Shown here: in pieces, positions 18,785-27,247 of the stretch
How positions within the stretch are numbered: the stretch's first letter is position 1
Layout: each line of letters begins with the position of its first letter
NCBI GenBank assembly: GCA_907163075.1
Contig: CAJQTY010000002.1
Span: 434,001-498,000, forward strand
Source of the DNA: an uncultured Rhodocyclaceae bacterium
GTDB lineage: Bacteria > Pseudomonadota > Gammaproteobacteria > Burkholderiales > Rhodocyclaceae
Direction: 5' to 3'
Length of the DNA stretch: 64,000 nt
Program-made: the position numbers and the translations under genes
The notes under the pieces: generated by a model
Told to the model about the DNA's origin: nothing
Databases searched by the model: none
The model's input: the letters and a program-made list of their open reading frames with translations, nothing else

Positions 18785-20587
18785 TCAACTCGTGTCGCAA
18801 CCGTTGCGCAGCGCCCTGATGGTGTCCCAGTGGTTGAGCAGCAGGTCGACCAGCCTGGGGTCGAACTGCCGGCCTCGCTGATCGCGGAAGTACTCGAGAA
18901 CGCGCTGCTCGTCCCAGGTCGACTTGTAGCTGCGCGAACTGGAGAGTGCATCGAGTACGTCGGCGATGCCGACGATGCGCGCCGCAATGCTGATTTCTTC
19001 CCCCTTGAGACCGAGCGGATAGCCGTTGCCGTCATAGTGTTCGTGGTGCTCATGGGCAATCGTGGCGGCCAGGCCGATGAGCGGGCGCCCGACCTTGCCG
19101 AGCAGGCTGAAGCCAATCCGCGCGTGCGCCTTCATTTCGTCATATTCTTTCGCGTCCAGCTTGCCCGGCTTGTGCAGGATGCCGTCGCGGATACCGACTT
19201 TGCCGACGTCATGCATGGGCGCGGCGGTTTCGATCATGTCGGCCGTATCCTGGTCAAGGCCGGCCTTGAGGGCGAGGAACTTGGACACCTGTGCGACCCG
19301 CCGGACATGATGACCCGTTTCCTGGCTGCGGTTTTCCACCACGTCGCCGAGCATGTAAAGCAGTTCGCGCTGGGTTTTCACGATATCCTGGTTGAGGCGC
19401 AGGGATTCGGTCAGATCCTGGCAGGTCATGATGATCGAATCGACTTCGCCGGCCAGGTTATGCACACCCAGGCAGGCGACGCTGAAATGAAGTTCGTCCC
19501 CGCCACGCCCGAACACGCGCACGACGCGACTGGTGAGGTTTTCCGGATTGGTCTGTTCGGCTTCTTCAAGGCACCGTTCAAGCGCGACATCGGTGGTGAT
19601 CCGACTGACCGGACTGCCTTCCAGTTCTTCCGAGGTATAACCCAGCAGTTTCTCAAAGTGCTTGTTGACGCTGAGAATGTGGTGTCGTCGATCGGTGATA
19701 CAGATACAACTGCCCAGCTCCAGCGCACGCTTGTATTCGCTCAGGTAGTGGCGCTGCTCGTTCAATGACCGCTTGCTGTGGCCAAGCGTCTCGATCAGGT
19801 CCTGATGGGTTCTATGGTAGGAGGTTATGTCCACGTCCAGCGAGACGATCTCGGTGACGGCCCCGAGCTCATCGAAAATCGGCACCAGACTGCTGTCGAC
19901 GGCGTACATCTGGCCCATGCGCGTGCGCTTGCGCATCATGCCGGACCATTTCCGGCCGGACTTGACTTGCGCGAGGATGGTCTGGTACAGCTCGAAGGCC
20001 TCGCCCTGGTCACGAAAATCGGCAAGGTTCCGGCCGACCAGCTCGGTAGGCAGATAGCCGCTGATTTCACAGAGTTTGTCATTGGCGTAGGTGATCGCAC
20101 CCGCCAGATCGAGTTTGCAGACGATCGCGCTCTGATCCACCAGATGCCGGTATTGCTCGAGCAGCACCTGGTTGCGCTGGCGCTCCCGGACGGCCAGGAT
20201 GGCGGTCGTCATGCGCGACAATTTATCCAGCAGTCGCTCGACGCTGACCGGCTTGGTGAGGTACTGGTCGATACCCAGCTCGATCGCGCGGAACAGGTAT
20301 TCGACGTCGTTGTAGGCACTGACCACGACGATCGGCTGATCCGGCACCAGACGCCGGATTTCGCCGCTCATCGCCAGTCCGTTGACCCGCGGCATCTGGA
20401 TATCGGTCACCACGATGTCCGGGCGACACGCCTTGAACAGCTCAAGGCCGTCGTGGCCGTCAACCGCGACATGCAGTTCGCCGACCCAGGGCTCCAGCAT
20501 GATGGACAGCTCTTCGCGAGTTGCCGCATCGTCTTCAACATAGAGCAGGTTCAGGGATTTCAGAACCTCAAAGGCTTTCATGTCCAT
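18785..20587 (-). CDS. Response regulator with two PAS domains and HD-GYP phosphodiesterase
   Basis: About 600 residues. The start at 20587 has an AAGGA site 10 nt upstream; a 26-codon extension is possible but unneeded. Domains: receiver 1-125 (YVEDDA, phospho-Asp in IVVTDIQMPRVNG, Lys in YLTKPVS); PAS ~140-265; PAS ~285-400; HD-GYP ~415-600. The catalytic residues are intact (MHDVGKVGIRD; HHEHYDGNGYPLGLKG; ADVLDALSSSRSYK). It should hydrolyse c-di-GMP under phosphorylation control. It is the probable first gene of the tolC/PhnD/kinase operon (85 nt gap). The downstream kinase is the natural phosphate donor, by position. Confidence 0.92.
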   Translation of the reverse strand: MDMKAFEVLKSLNLLYVEDDAATREELSIMLEPWVGELHVAVDGHDGLELFKACRPDIVVTDIQMPRVNGLAMSGEIRRLVPDQPIVVVSAYNDVEYLFRAIELGIDQYLTKPVSVERLLDKLSRMTTAILAVRERQRNQVLLEQYRHLVDQSAIVCKLDLAGAITYANDKLCEISGYLPTELVGRNLADFRDQGEAFELYQTILAQVKSGRKWSGMMRKRTRMGQMYAVDSSLVPIFDELGAVTEIVSLDVDITSYHRTHQDLIETLGHSKRSLNEQRHYLSEYKRALELGSCICITDRRHHILSVNKHFEKLLGYTSEELEGSPVSRITTDVALERCLEEAEQTNPENLTSRVVRVFGRGGDELHFSVACLGVHNLAGEVDSIIMTCQDLTESLRLNQDIVKTQRELLYMLGDVVENRSQETGHHVRRVAQVSKFLALKAGLDQDTADMIETAAPMHDVGKVGIRDGILHKPGKLDAKEYDEMKAHARIGFSLLGKVGRPLIGLAATIAHEHHEHYDGNGYPLGLKGEEISIAARIVGIADVLDALSSSRSYKSTWDEQRVLEYFRDQRGRQFDPRLVDLLLNHWDTIRALRNGCDTS

Positions 20588-20600
20588 TACAAGATGGTCC

Positions 20601-20756
20601 TTACTCAGATATTGACCGATCGTTCGAGGCGAAACAATAACCGTTTCTACTACGCCCCTTGCCATGGTACATCGCTTTGTCGGCCTGCTTCAGCAGATCG
20701 AGCGGCTCGGTACCGTCGCGCGGATAAACGGCAATGCCGCCGGTGCACGCTACTTT
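20601..20756 (-). pseudogene. GGDEF (diguanylate cyclase) C-terminal fossil
   Basis: The minus-strand frame reads CTGGIAVYPRDGTEPLDLLKQ-ADKAMYHGKGRSRNGYCF, which matches the C-terminal third of a GGDEF domain (usual form SIGIAVYP.DG...LLk.AD.AMY.AK..GrN.y.f). The GGDEF active-site loop and everything before it are absent, and the frame loses similarity upstream of 20756, consistent with decay or a frameshift. It ends 13 nt before the HD-GYP gene, on the same strand. This is a remnant of a diguanylate cyclase once paired with that phosphodiesterase. Confidence 0.7.
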
Positions 20757-20999
20757 GCTACGACAGCCGCCGAGTTCAGCCAGGGTATGACGATGAACTT
20801 GGCGACTTCGACCTTCCCCACGCCGAACATGATAGGGCATGAATTGTTCAATCGTCATGGCGCATGACGAACTTGGCATAATTTTACGTTTATGGCGTCA
20901 TTGTCACGGGGCCAGCGACGGGAGCGGCCGAATCAGCGTTTGACCCGGCCGCGAACGCCGTGGATACTCTTGTTCTCTTGATTCCCCGAGCCACGAAGC

Positions 21000-22652
21000 A
21001 TGCTGTCAACTCTCAAACGTTCGACCAAGCGACTGCTGGTGCTACTCGCGCTTCTGCCAACGGCCGTGCTCATTCTCGGCACGCTCTACATGCTTGGAAT
21101 GAATCACCTGGAGGGTACGCCGCGCACTTTTCTGCAAAGCATCCAGTGGGCCTCCGAAACACTCACTACCACGGGGTACGGAGGGGATAGCCACTGGGAT
21201 CACCCGGCCATGGCCATGTTCGTCATCGTCAGCCCCTTCTTCGGCCAGTTCATGGCGTTCCTGATCTTTCCCCTGTTCGTACTGCCCTACTTCGAAGAAC
21301 AGTTTGAAGTGCGTCTGCAGCACGTGCTGCCGCAGATGCACGGCAAGGTTCTCTTTTACCGCTACGGCCCGGCCATAGAGTCCCTGCTCGAAGAGTTCAG
21401 GCGGACCAACAGCCCCTTCGTCATTTTCGAGGAGGACATGGCGCTGGCGCGCAATTTGCGCGACCGCCATTACAACGTCGTCTTCGGCAAGCTGGCCGAC
21501 GACGCGTCGATTCTGGCGCGGGTGAAGAACGCCCGGGCGGTGGTTACCAATGCCGGCGATCATGCCAATGCGACCTGCGCGCTGATTGCCCGCGAGCACG
21601 GGTTTGCCGGCCCCCTCTATGCGCTGGCGGACGACCCGCTATACCGTCCGCCGATGCTGCAGATCGGCGCCACCGAAGTGTTCACGCCAGCGCATGTGCT
21701 TGGTGCCGCCCTGGCGTCGCGCGCCAGCACGCGCATCAGCCCGCCGGCCGAAGGCATGCACCTGCTCGGAACCCGGGTCGGCATGGCGGAATTCCGGATT
21801 CGGGCGAGCAGTCCGCTGGCCGGCAAGCAGATTGGCGACCTGCGCCTGCGCCAGAACCACGGCGTGTCGGTGATCGGGCAGTGGCTCGGTGGAGTCTTTA
21901 CCACGACCAAGGGGCCGGAAACGCGTGTCGAGCCGGGGGCCATTCTGGTCGCCGTCGGCACCGCCCGCAACCTGGAAGAAGTCGAGCGCCTGGCCATGCC
22001 AATCCGCCGTACCGGACCGATCGTGCTCGCCGGTCATGGCGCCGTCGGGCGCAAGGTCCTCGAAATGCTCAAGGACGCCCGCGAAACCTGCGTCGTGATC
22101 GACCGCCAGGCCGCCCATGGCGTCGATGTCGTCGGCAACGTGCTTGAACAGGCGACGCTCGACCGGGCCGGGGTACGCGAGGCCAGCGCCATCATCCTCG
22201 CGCTCAATGACGACAGTGAATCCGTATTCGCCACCGCCGTGGTACGCGACTACGCCCCGGAAGTGCCGCTCATCGTGCGCGTCGTCCGGGCGCCGAATAC
22301 GGCGCGGATCTACCGTTCGGGCGCCGACTTTGCCATTTCGGTGGGCCAGGTCGCCGGACAGATTCTTGCCTATCATCTGCTCGGCGAACAGGTCATTCCC
22401 GTCGAGAACCGCATCAAGTTCAGCCGCCAGAGCGCCGGCACGCTGGCTGGCGAGCATCCGTGGCGTAGCGAGGCGCTCGAACGCACGGGCGCCAAGATCG
22501 TCGCGGTGGAACGCGGACAGGACGTACTGATCGAGTTCGACGACGGCTTTTCGCTGCGCCCCGACGACGTCCTTTTCGTGTGCGGGACGATCAACAGCCT
22601 GGAGCGCTACCAGCGTGAATTCGAGGCATCAGCAGCGCCGGCGCGAAATTGA
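21000..22652 (+). CDS. Two-TM potassium channel with two RCK (TrkA-N/C) domains
   Basis: A 550-residue inner-membrane channel. TM1 is at ~12-34, the pore helix and selectivity filter is TLTTTGYGGDSHWD at ~55-68 (canonical TxGYG), and TM2 is at ~72-95. Two cytoplasmic RCK modules follow. The first (~115-330) has lost the GxGxxG nucleotide loop (YRYGPAIESLLEEF), while the second (~345-545) keeps it (LAGHGAVGRKVLEML). This is MthK/GsuK-like architecture with both RCK domains in one chain. It should conduct K+ gated by nucleotide or ion binding. It is not clearly operonic with the metal transporter downstream. Confidence 0.9.
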   Translation: MLSTLKRSTKRLLVLLALLPTAVLILGTLYMLGMNHLEGTPRTFLQSIQWASETLTTTGYGGDSHWDHPAMAMFVIVSPFFGQFMAFLIFPLFVLPYFEEQFEVRLQHVLPQMHGKVLFYRYGPAIESLLEEFRRTNSPFVIFEEDMALARNLRDRHYNVVFGKLADDASILARVKNARAVVTNAGDHANATCALIAREHGFAGPLYALADDPLYRPPMLQIGATEVFTPAHVLGAALASRASTRISPPAEGMHLLGTRVGMAEFRIRASSPLAGKQIGDLRLRQNHGVSVIGQWLGGVFTTTKGPETRVEPGAILVAVGTARNLEEVERLAMPIRRTGPIVLAGHGAVGRKVLEMLKDARETCVVIDRQAAHGVDVVGNVLEQATLDRAGVREASAIILALNDDSESVFATAVVRDYAPEVPLIVRVVRAPNTARIYRSGADFAISVGQVAGQILAYHLLGEQVIPVENRIKFSRQSAGTLAGEHPWRSEALERTGAKIVAVERGQDVLIEFDDGFSLRPDDVLFVCGTINSLERYQREFEASAAPARN

Positions 22653-22666
22653 AGCCGTCCGCCAGT

Positions 22667-22679
22667 GCAACAAAGTTGC
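22667..22679. promoter_or_regulatory. Small palindrome upstream of metal-transport operon
   Basis: GCAAC-AAA-GTTGC is a perfect 5-bp inverted repeat with a 3-nt spacer, 57 nt before the small membrane gene that leads the metal ABC operon. Position and symmetry fit an operator for a dimeric regulator. It does not resemble the usual Zur or Fur consensus, and a 5-bp arm can arise by chance. Confidence 0.25.
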
Positions 22680-22735
22680 GTCTGGGGGCAAAATAAGGCA
22701 GCATTGCCGTTTCTCTAGGCCGAGCCTCCACGCTC

Positions 22736-22879
22736 ATGCATGCCCCGACCCGATCCGTCAAGTCCTTCCATTCTCACCGTCCCAACGCGGCGCTGTGCGC
22801 CAGCGCCGGGTCGCGCCTGATCTGGGCCGCCGGCGCCCTGGCCTTGCTCTGGGCAACGGTATTCTGGGCGCTGTCATGA
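22736..22879 (+). CDS. Small single-pass membrane protein (47 aa)
   Basis: A 47-codon frame from ATG 22736 whose TGA (22877-22879) overlaps the ATG of the ABC ATPase gene (22876) as ATGA. The N-terminal half is basic and His/Ser-rich (SVKSFHSHRP). The C-terminal half is one hydrophobic helix (LIWAAGALALLWATVFWALS) ending flush with the protein. Evidence for coding is the stop-start coupling and the coherent transmembrane segment; the family is unrecognised. It could be an accessory subunit, a leader peptide coupling translation to the ATPase, or a chance frame. The His residues hint at metal contact but prove nothing. Confidence 0.55.
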   Translation: MHAPTRSVKSFHSHRPNAALCASAGSRLIWAAGALALLWATVFWALS

Positions 22880-23661
22880 GCGACGGCGCGCCGCCAATTC
22901 TCCGCTTCGACAACCTGACGCTTGGCTACAACCGCCATCCGGCGGTGCACCACCTCCGGGGCGATATCGCCGCCGGCAGCCTGCTGGCGGTAGTCGGCCC
23001 CAACGGCGCGGGCAAGTCGACGCTGCTCAAGGGCATCGTCGGCGAACTGCGGCCAATGCAGGGGCGCCTTGAGCTGATCGGCATCAAGCGTGAAAACATC
23101 GCCTACCTCACCCAGCAATCGACGATCGACGGCAGCTTTCCCATCGTCATTCACGATTTCGTGGCCATGGGCCTGTGGGCGCAATACGGTGCCTTCCGCG
23201 GCTTCGATCGCGCGGCCCGGCAGCGCATTGAGGAGGCGATCGCCGCAGTCGGCCTGAGCGGACTGGAAAACCGTCCGATCGGCCAGCTCTCCGGCGGTCA
23301 GTTGCAACGGGCGCGCTTCGCCCGCGTGATCCTGCAGGATTCGCCGCTGGTCCTGCTCGACGAGCCTTACGGAGCGATCGACGCCACTACCGTGCGCGAC
23401 CTGGCAGGGCTGGTGCGGCGCTGGAACCGCGAGGGCCGCACGGTGATCAGCGTCCTGCATGACTTCGCGCATGTGCGCGAGGCGTACCCGGAAACACTCC
23501 TGCTGGCGCGCGAAGTGGTGGCCCGTGGAGCAACCGCCGAGGTGCTGAGCGAAGCGAACCTGCAACGCGCCCGTCGCAGTGCGGAGGCGCAGGGCGAAAC
23601 GCCGGATACGGCGATCTGCCACGCCGATGCCGGCGACGCCAGCGGACACCGCCACCAATGA
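22876..23661 (+). CDS. Metal ABC transporter ATP-binding protein (ZnuC/MntB-like)
   Basis: A 261-residue ATPase. Walker A is GPNGAGKSTLLKG at ~40-52, the signature is LSGGQLQRARFAR, Walker B is LVLLDEPYGAID, and the switch His is in SVLHDF. ALTQQ-type Q-loop: YLTQQSTIDGSFPI. It drives uptake of a divalent metal with the downstream permease and binding protein. The start at 22876 is chosen for similarity and for the ATGA coupling to the small gene. The C-terminus ends in a His-rich tail (CHADAGDASGHRHQ), as in some zinc systems. Its stop overlaps the permease start by 4 nt. Confidence 0.92.
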   Translation: MSDGAPPILRFDNLTLGYNRHPAVHHLRGDIAAGSLLAVVGPNGAGKSTLLKGIVGELRPMQGRLELIGIKRENIAYLTQQSTIDGSFPIVIHDFVAMGLWAQYGAFRGFDRAARQRIEEAIAAVGLSGLENRPIGQLSGGQLQRARFARVILQDSPLVLLDEPYGAIDATTVRDLAGLVRRWNREGRTVISVLHDFAHVREAYPETLLLAREVVARGATAEVLSEANLQRARRSAEAQGETPDTAICHADAGDASGHRHQ

Positions 23662-24545
23662 GCCTGATCGACACGCTGGCCGGCTTTCCGCTGCTCTCGC
23701 CCTTCATCGAATTCGGCTTCATGCGCCGTGCGCTGGCTGGCTGCCTGGCGCTGGCGCTCGGCGCCACGCCGATCGGCGTCTTCCTCATGCTGCGCCGCAT
23801 GAGCCTGGCCGGTGACGCCATTTCGCACGCCATCCTGCCCGGCGCCGCCGTTGGCTACCTGATCGCCGGCCTCTCGCTTTCCGCGATGACCATCGGCGGC
23901 CTGGTCGCCGGCATTGCCGTGGCCCTGCTCGCCGGCGGCGTGGCGCGCAACTCGGTGATCAAGGAAGATACCAGCCTGGCGACCTTCTACCTGATGTCGC
24001 TCTCCGCCGGCGTGCTGATCATCTCCACGCGCGGCAGCAATGTCGATTTGCTGCACGTGCTGTTCGGCAGCGTGCTGGCGCTCGACGATGCCGCGCTGCT
24101 CCTGCTCGCCGGCTTCGCCTCGTGTTCGATCGTCGCCATCGCCGCCGGCCTGCGCCTGATCGTCCTCGAATGCTGCGACCCCTTCCATCTCGCCCGCGTC
24201 AGCCGCCTCAGCCCGCTGGCGCACTATGGTTTCATGGTGCTCGTCGTACTCAACCTGATCGGCGGCTTCCATGCGCTGGGCACGCTGATGGCCGTCGGCA
24301 TCATGATCCTGCCGGCGGCCGCCGCGCGCCTGTGGGCCGACAACATCGTTCCGCTGCTGCTGGTGGCGGTAGTCCTTGCCTTTGCCGGCTCGCTGATCGG
24401 CCTGCTGCTCTCGTACCACGTCAACCTGCCGGCCGGCCCGTCCATCGTCCTGACGCTCGGCGGCCTCTACGTACTGTCGATGGTCATCGGCCCGCTGGGG
24501 CCGCTGGTCAGCCGCCTGCGTCCGCGCTGGCACTTCGAACGCTAG
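23658..24545 (+). CDS. Metal ABC transporter permease (ZnuB/TroC family)
   Basis: A 295-residue ABC-3 family inner-membrane permease with about eight hydrophobic helices. MLRRMSLAGDAISHAILPGAAVGYL near residue 45 is the conserved coupling region, and ALGTLMAVGIMILPAAAARLWADN near residue 210 is the second family signature. It forms the translocation pore for a divalent metal. It overlaps the ATPase gene by 4 nt and precedes the binding-protein gene by 8 nt. Confidence 0.93.
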   Translation: MSLIDTLAGFPLLSPFIEFGFMRRALAGCLALALGATPIGVFLMLRRMSLAGDAISHAILPGAAVGYLIAGLSLSAMTIGGLVAGIAVALLAGGVARNSVIKEDTSLATFYLMSLSAGVLIISTRGSNVDLLHVLFGSVLALDDAALLLLAGFASCSIVAIAAGLRLIVLECCDPFHLARVSRLSPLAHYGFMVLVVLNLIGGFHALGTLMAVGIMILPAAAARLWADNIVPLLLVAVVLAFAGSLIGLLLSYHVNLPAGPSIVLTLGGLYVLSMVIGPLGPLVSRLRPRWHFER

Positions 24546-24553
24546 GTTTTCGC

Positions 24554-25450
24554 ATGCCGTCATTTCCGCAACGCCTCGTCCAGCTTCTGCTCGCTCTCGT
24601 GTTCATGGCCCTTGCCGGCCCGGCCGCTGCGGAAAAACTCAACGTTGTCGCCAGCTTCAGCATTCTCGGCGACCTGACCCAGCGCGTTGGTGGCGAGCGG
24701 GTACAAATACATACCCTGGTCGGCCTCGACGCCGACACCCACGTCTATCAGCCGACGCCGGCCGACGCGAGAACCATCGCCCGGGCCCGGCTGGTCATCG
24801 TCAATGGCTTCGGCTTCGAGGGTTGGATCGAGCGCCTGGTCAAATCCTCGGGCTATCGCGGCCCGGTGCTGCAGGCCGGCACCGGCGTCAGGGCGCTCAA
24901 GCGCCCGCAGGCACGCGACGACGAGGTCGATCCGCACGCCTGGCAGGATCTCGCCAATGCCCTGCGCTATGTCGATAACATCGAGCGCGCGCTGAGCGCG
25001 GTCGATCCGGCCGGCCGGCCGCTCTATCAGGCCAACGCCGCCAAGTACAGGCAGGAGATCGCCGCGCTCGACCAGGAGATTCGCCAAGCCTTCAATGCCC
25101 TGCCGAAAGAGCGGCTCAAGGTCGTCACCACGCACGACGCGTTCGGCTATTTCGGCCGCGCCTACAGCATTGCCTTCATCGCGCCGATCGGCATCAACAC
25201 CGATGCCGAGCCCTCTGCCGCCGATGTCGGACGCATCATCACGCAGATTCGCCGGGAGCGGATTCCGGCGGTGTTCATGGAAAGCATTTCCGACCCCCGT
25301 CTGCTCGAACGGATCCGCCAGGAGTCCGGCGCCCGCATTGGCGGCACGCTCTATTCCGACTCGCTCTCCAGTGCCGACGGACCGGCGCCAAGCTATCTCG
25401 AAATGATGCGGCATAATGCCAAAACACTGGCAACGGCCCTGGCCAACTGA
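24554..25450 (+). CDS. Metal ABC transporter substrate-binding protein (TroA/ZnuA-like)
   Basis: A 298-residue cluster A-I binding protein with a signal peptide (LLLALVFMALAGPAAAEK, cleavage near 26). The metal ligands can be placed by family comparison: His63 (DADTHVYQPTP), His128 (VDPHAW), His194 (TTHDAFGYF) and Asp247 (ESISDPR). This H-H-H-D set matches Treponema TroA and differs from manganese-type PsaA, which has Glu at the third site, so zinc is the first guess. The His-rich flexible loop of E. coli ZnuA is missing. The start at 24554 is the only one giving a signal peptide. Confidence 0.9.
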   Translation: MPSFPQRLVQLLLALVFMALAGPAAAEKLNVVASFSILGDLTQRVGGERVQIHTLVGLDADTHVYQPTPADARTIARARLVIVNGFGFEGWIERLVKSSGYRGPVLQAGTGVRALKRPQARDDEVDPHAWQDLANALRYVDNIERALSAVDPAGRPLYQANAAKYRQEIAALDQEIRQAFNALPKERLKVVTTHDAFGYFGRAYSIAFIAPIGINTDAEPSAADVGRIITQIRRERIPAVFMESISDPRLLERIRQESGARIGGTLYSDSLSSADGPAPSYLEMMRHNAKTLATALAN

Positions 25451-25477
25451 CAACAAAACGTCAAAAATCCGTTCGAT

Positions 25478-25499
25478 CGCCCCGATTATGCCCGGGGCG
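25478..25499 (+). terminator. Stem-loop after the metal ABC operon
   Basis: CGCCCCG (25478-25484) pairs with CGGGGCG (25493-25499) around an 8-nt loop, 28 nt after the binding-protein stop. There is no T-run, so it is a possible rather than firm terminator. The remaining bases to 25558 should hold the promoter of the next gene; a TTAAAA-like run near 25525 is the only candidate. Confidence 0.4.
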
Positions 25500-25558
25500 T
25501 AATAGGCGTACGCTGTATCGGGTGTTAAAATCCGGCACCACTTTAAGGGAGATATTCG

Positions 25559-26908
25559 ATGCCTGGCTCAATGGTCCGTGCTGGACTTACCGCACTTGTT
25601 CTCTGCGCAACGGCGCTGCCCGCGTGGGCCGGCGAATCGATCATGCTGGCCGGCATCCCGCTGGACTTCATCCTCTTCGCGCTGACGCTGCTCGGTGTTG
25701 CACTGTTCCATAGCCACACGCTCCAGGTCGGCCTCACCGGCCTGGCGATAATTACCCTGTACAAGCTGATCTTTACCGGCTTCAAGGCCGGCGACGGACT
25801 GGCCGGCCTGGTCGGGCACTTTCAGCACGAATGGGTGGTGCTCGCCAACCTGTTCTGCCTGCTCATGGGCTTTGCCCTGCTCTCGCGCCATTTCGAAAAG
25901 AGCCACGTGCCAGCCATCCTGCCCAAGTACCTGCCGGACGACTGGAAAGGCGGCTTCGTCATGCTGGTGATGGTCTTCGTGCTCTCCAGCTTCCTCGACA
26001 ACATCGCCGCCGCGCTGATCGGCGGCGCCATGGCGCACCAGTTGTTCAAGGCCAAAGTCCATGTCGGCTACCTGGCGGCGATCGTCGCCGCCTCCAACGC
26101 CGGTGGCTCCGGATCGGTGGTCGGAGACACGACGACGACGATGATGTGGATCGACGGCGTCAGCCCGTTGGACGTCTTCCACGCCTACGTCGCGGCGGTG
26201 GTCGCCCTGTGCATCACCGCCTACTTCGGCGCCAAACAGCAGCACGCCTATTCACCGATCATCAAGCATGCACACGGCCACACCAGGGTCGACAAGCCGC
26301 GCATCGGCATCGTGATCCTGATCCTCGTCTTCGCCATCGTCACCAACGTCGTGATCAACGTGAAATTCAGCGCGCTGGCCGATCTTTTTCCCTTCATCGG
26401 CGTTGCCGTGTGGGTGGCCATCCTGCTCTCGGTCGCGGTGCGCCGCCCGGACTGGGAAGTGCTGCCGGAAACCTTCAAGGGAACGATCTTCCTGCTCTCG
26501 CTGGTCACCTGCGCGTCGATGATGCCGGTCGAGAAACTACCGCCGGCGTCGGCGATCGCCGCGCTTTCCCTCGGCTTTGTCTCGGCGGTGTTCGACAATA
26601 TCCCGCTCACTGCGCTGGCGCTCAAGCAGGGCGGCTACGACTGGGGTTTCCTGGCCTACGCCGTCGGCTTTGGCGGGTCGATGATCTGGTTCGGCTCGTC
26701 GGCCGGAGTCGCACTCTCCAACATGTACCCGGAAGCCAAGTCCGTCGGCAACTGGCTGCGTCACGGCTGGCACGTGGCGCTGGCCTACGTCGTCGGGTTC
26801 GCCGTACTCAACTTCACGCTCGGCTGGCAACCGCACGATGCGCACAAGACCAGCAGCGGCACCCGGATAGAGTCGGCGGCGCCGGAAGGGACGCCGGCGG
26901 CCAGGTAA
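25559..26908 (+). CDS. NhaD/ArsB-like (IT superfamily) transporter
   Basis: A 449-residue inner-membrane protein with an N-terminal signal-like segment (LVLCATALPAWAGES) and about eleven hydrophobic helices. Two inverted-topology halves carry the motifs FLDNIAAALIGGAMAHQLF and AVFDNIPLTALALKQGG, the Asp-Asn pairs of NhaD-type Na+/H+ antiporters and ion transporters. GGSGSVVGDTTTTMMW and GFGGSMIWFGSSAGVALSNMYPE are the matching second motifs. A Na+/H+ antiport role is the best guess, though citrate/arsenite-type relatives cannot be excluded. An AGGGAG Shine-Dalgarno lies near 25546. A hairpin terminator follows. Confidence 0.82.
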   Translation: MPGSMVRAGLTALVLCATALPAWAGESIMLAGIPLDFILFALTLLGVALFHSHTLQVGLTGLAIITLYKLIFTGFKAGDGLAGLVGHFQHEWVVLANLFCLLMGFALLSRHFEKSHVPAILPKYLPDDWKGGFVMLVMVFVLSSFLDNIAAALIGGAMAHQLFKAKVHVGYLAAIVAASNAGGSGSVVGDTTTTMMWIDGVSPLDVFHAYVAAVVALCITAYFGAKQQHAYSPIIKHAHGHTRVDKPRIGIVILILVFAIVTNVVINVKFSALADLFPFIGVAVWVAILLSVAVRRPDWEVLPETFKGTIFLLSLVTCASMMPVEKLPPASAIAALSLGFVSAVFDNIPLTALALKQGGYDWGFLAYAVGFGGSMIWFGSSAGVALSNMYPEAKSVGNWLRHGWHVALAYVVGFAVLNFTLGWQPHDAHKTSSGTRIESAAPEGTPAAR

Positions 26909-26936
26909 TCAGGGGGATTTCTGTTCGAACGGTAAC

Positions 26937-26960
26937 GCGCCACCGGGCAGGTGGCGCTTT
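26937..26960. terminator. Rho-independent terminator, convergent pair
   Basis: GCGCCACC (26937-26944) pairs perfectly with GGTGGCGC (26950-26957) around GGGCA, followed by TTT. It sits between the antiporter-like gene (plus) and the winged-helix gene (minus) and can serve both. Confidence 0.75.
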
Positions 26961-26968
26961 ACGCCGGC

Positions 26969-27247
26969 TTATTCCGGGAGAATCCGGTCGGCGTCGGGAT
27001 CCTTCTTCACACCTGGCTTGCGCCCGCGCGCCGGGGCCGGCAAGTCGCAGGACAGGCGGCAACTGGTGCCTTCGATTTTCTTGCCGTCGATGAAACGCGT
27101 AACCTTGCAGCAGATCACATCGCCGGAAGCGGAGAGCTGCGCGACCTGATTCTTCAACTGCGACATCGGGATATTGAGGGCCTGCGAGATCTCGGCATCG
27201 AGTTGCTCGCCGTTGGCTCTTAGAAACTTGAGAATGGATGCATTCAT
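26969..27247 (-). CDS. Small winged-helix DNA-binding protein
   Basis: A 92-residue protein beginning MNASILKFLRANGEQLDAEI. Start 27247 is chosen because a purine-rich GGGGAT lies 5-10 nt upstream and the 42-codon extension is not protein-like. Residues 4-60 form a compact winged-helix (ILKFLRANG, AEISQALNIPMSQLKNQVAQLSASGDVICC), as in ArsR/MarR-like mini-regulators. The C-terminal third has two cysteines (TSCRLSCDLP) and a basic stretch (ARGRKPGVKK). Target unknown; the chromosomal neighbours are a transporter and the chemotaxis island. Confidence 0.6.
   Translation of the reverse strand: MNASILKFLRANGEQLDAEISQALNIPMSQLKNQVAQLSASGDVICCKVTRFIDGKKIEGTSCRLSCDLPAPARGRKPGVKKDPDADRILPE

Noticed and set aside
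18551-20842. Long plus-strand frames opposite the tolC-like and HD-GYP genes
   Set aside because: Low-complexity antisense frames; the minus strand has complete domain architectures.
23367-24563. 398-codon minus-strand frame opposite the metal ABC genes, rich in Gln, His, Asp and Gly
   Set aside because: Composition and position are those of an antisense shadow of znuC/znuB-like genes, with no domain.
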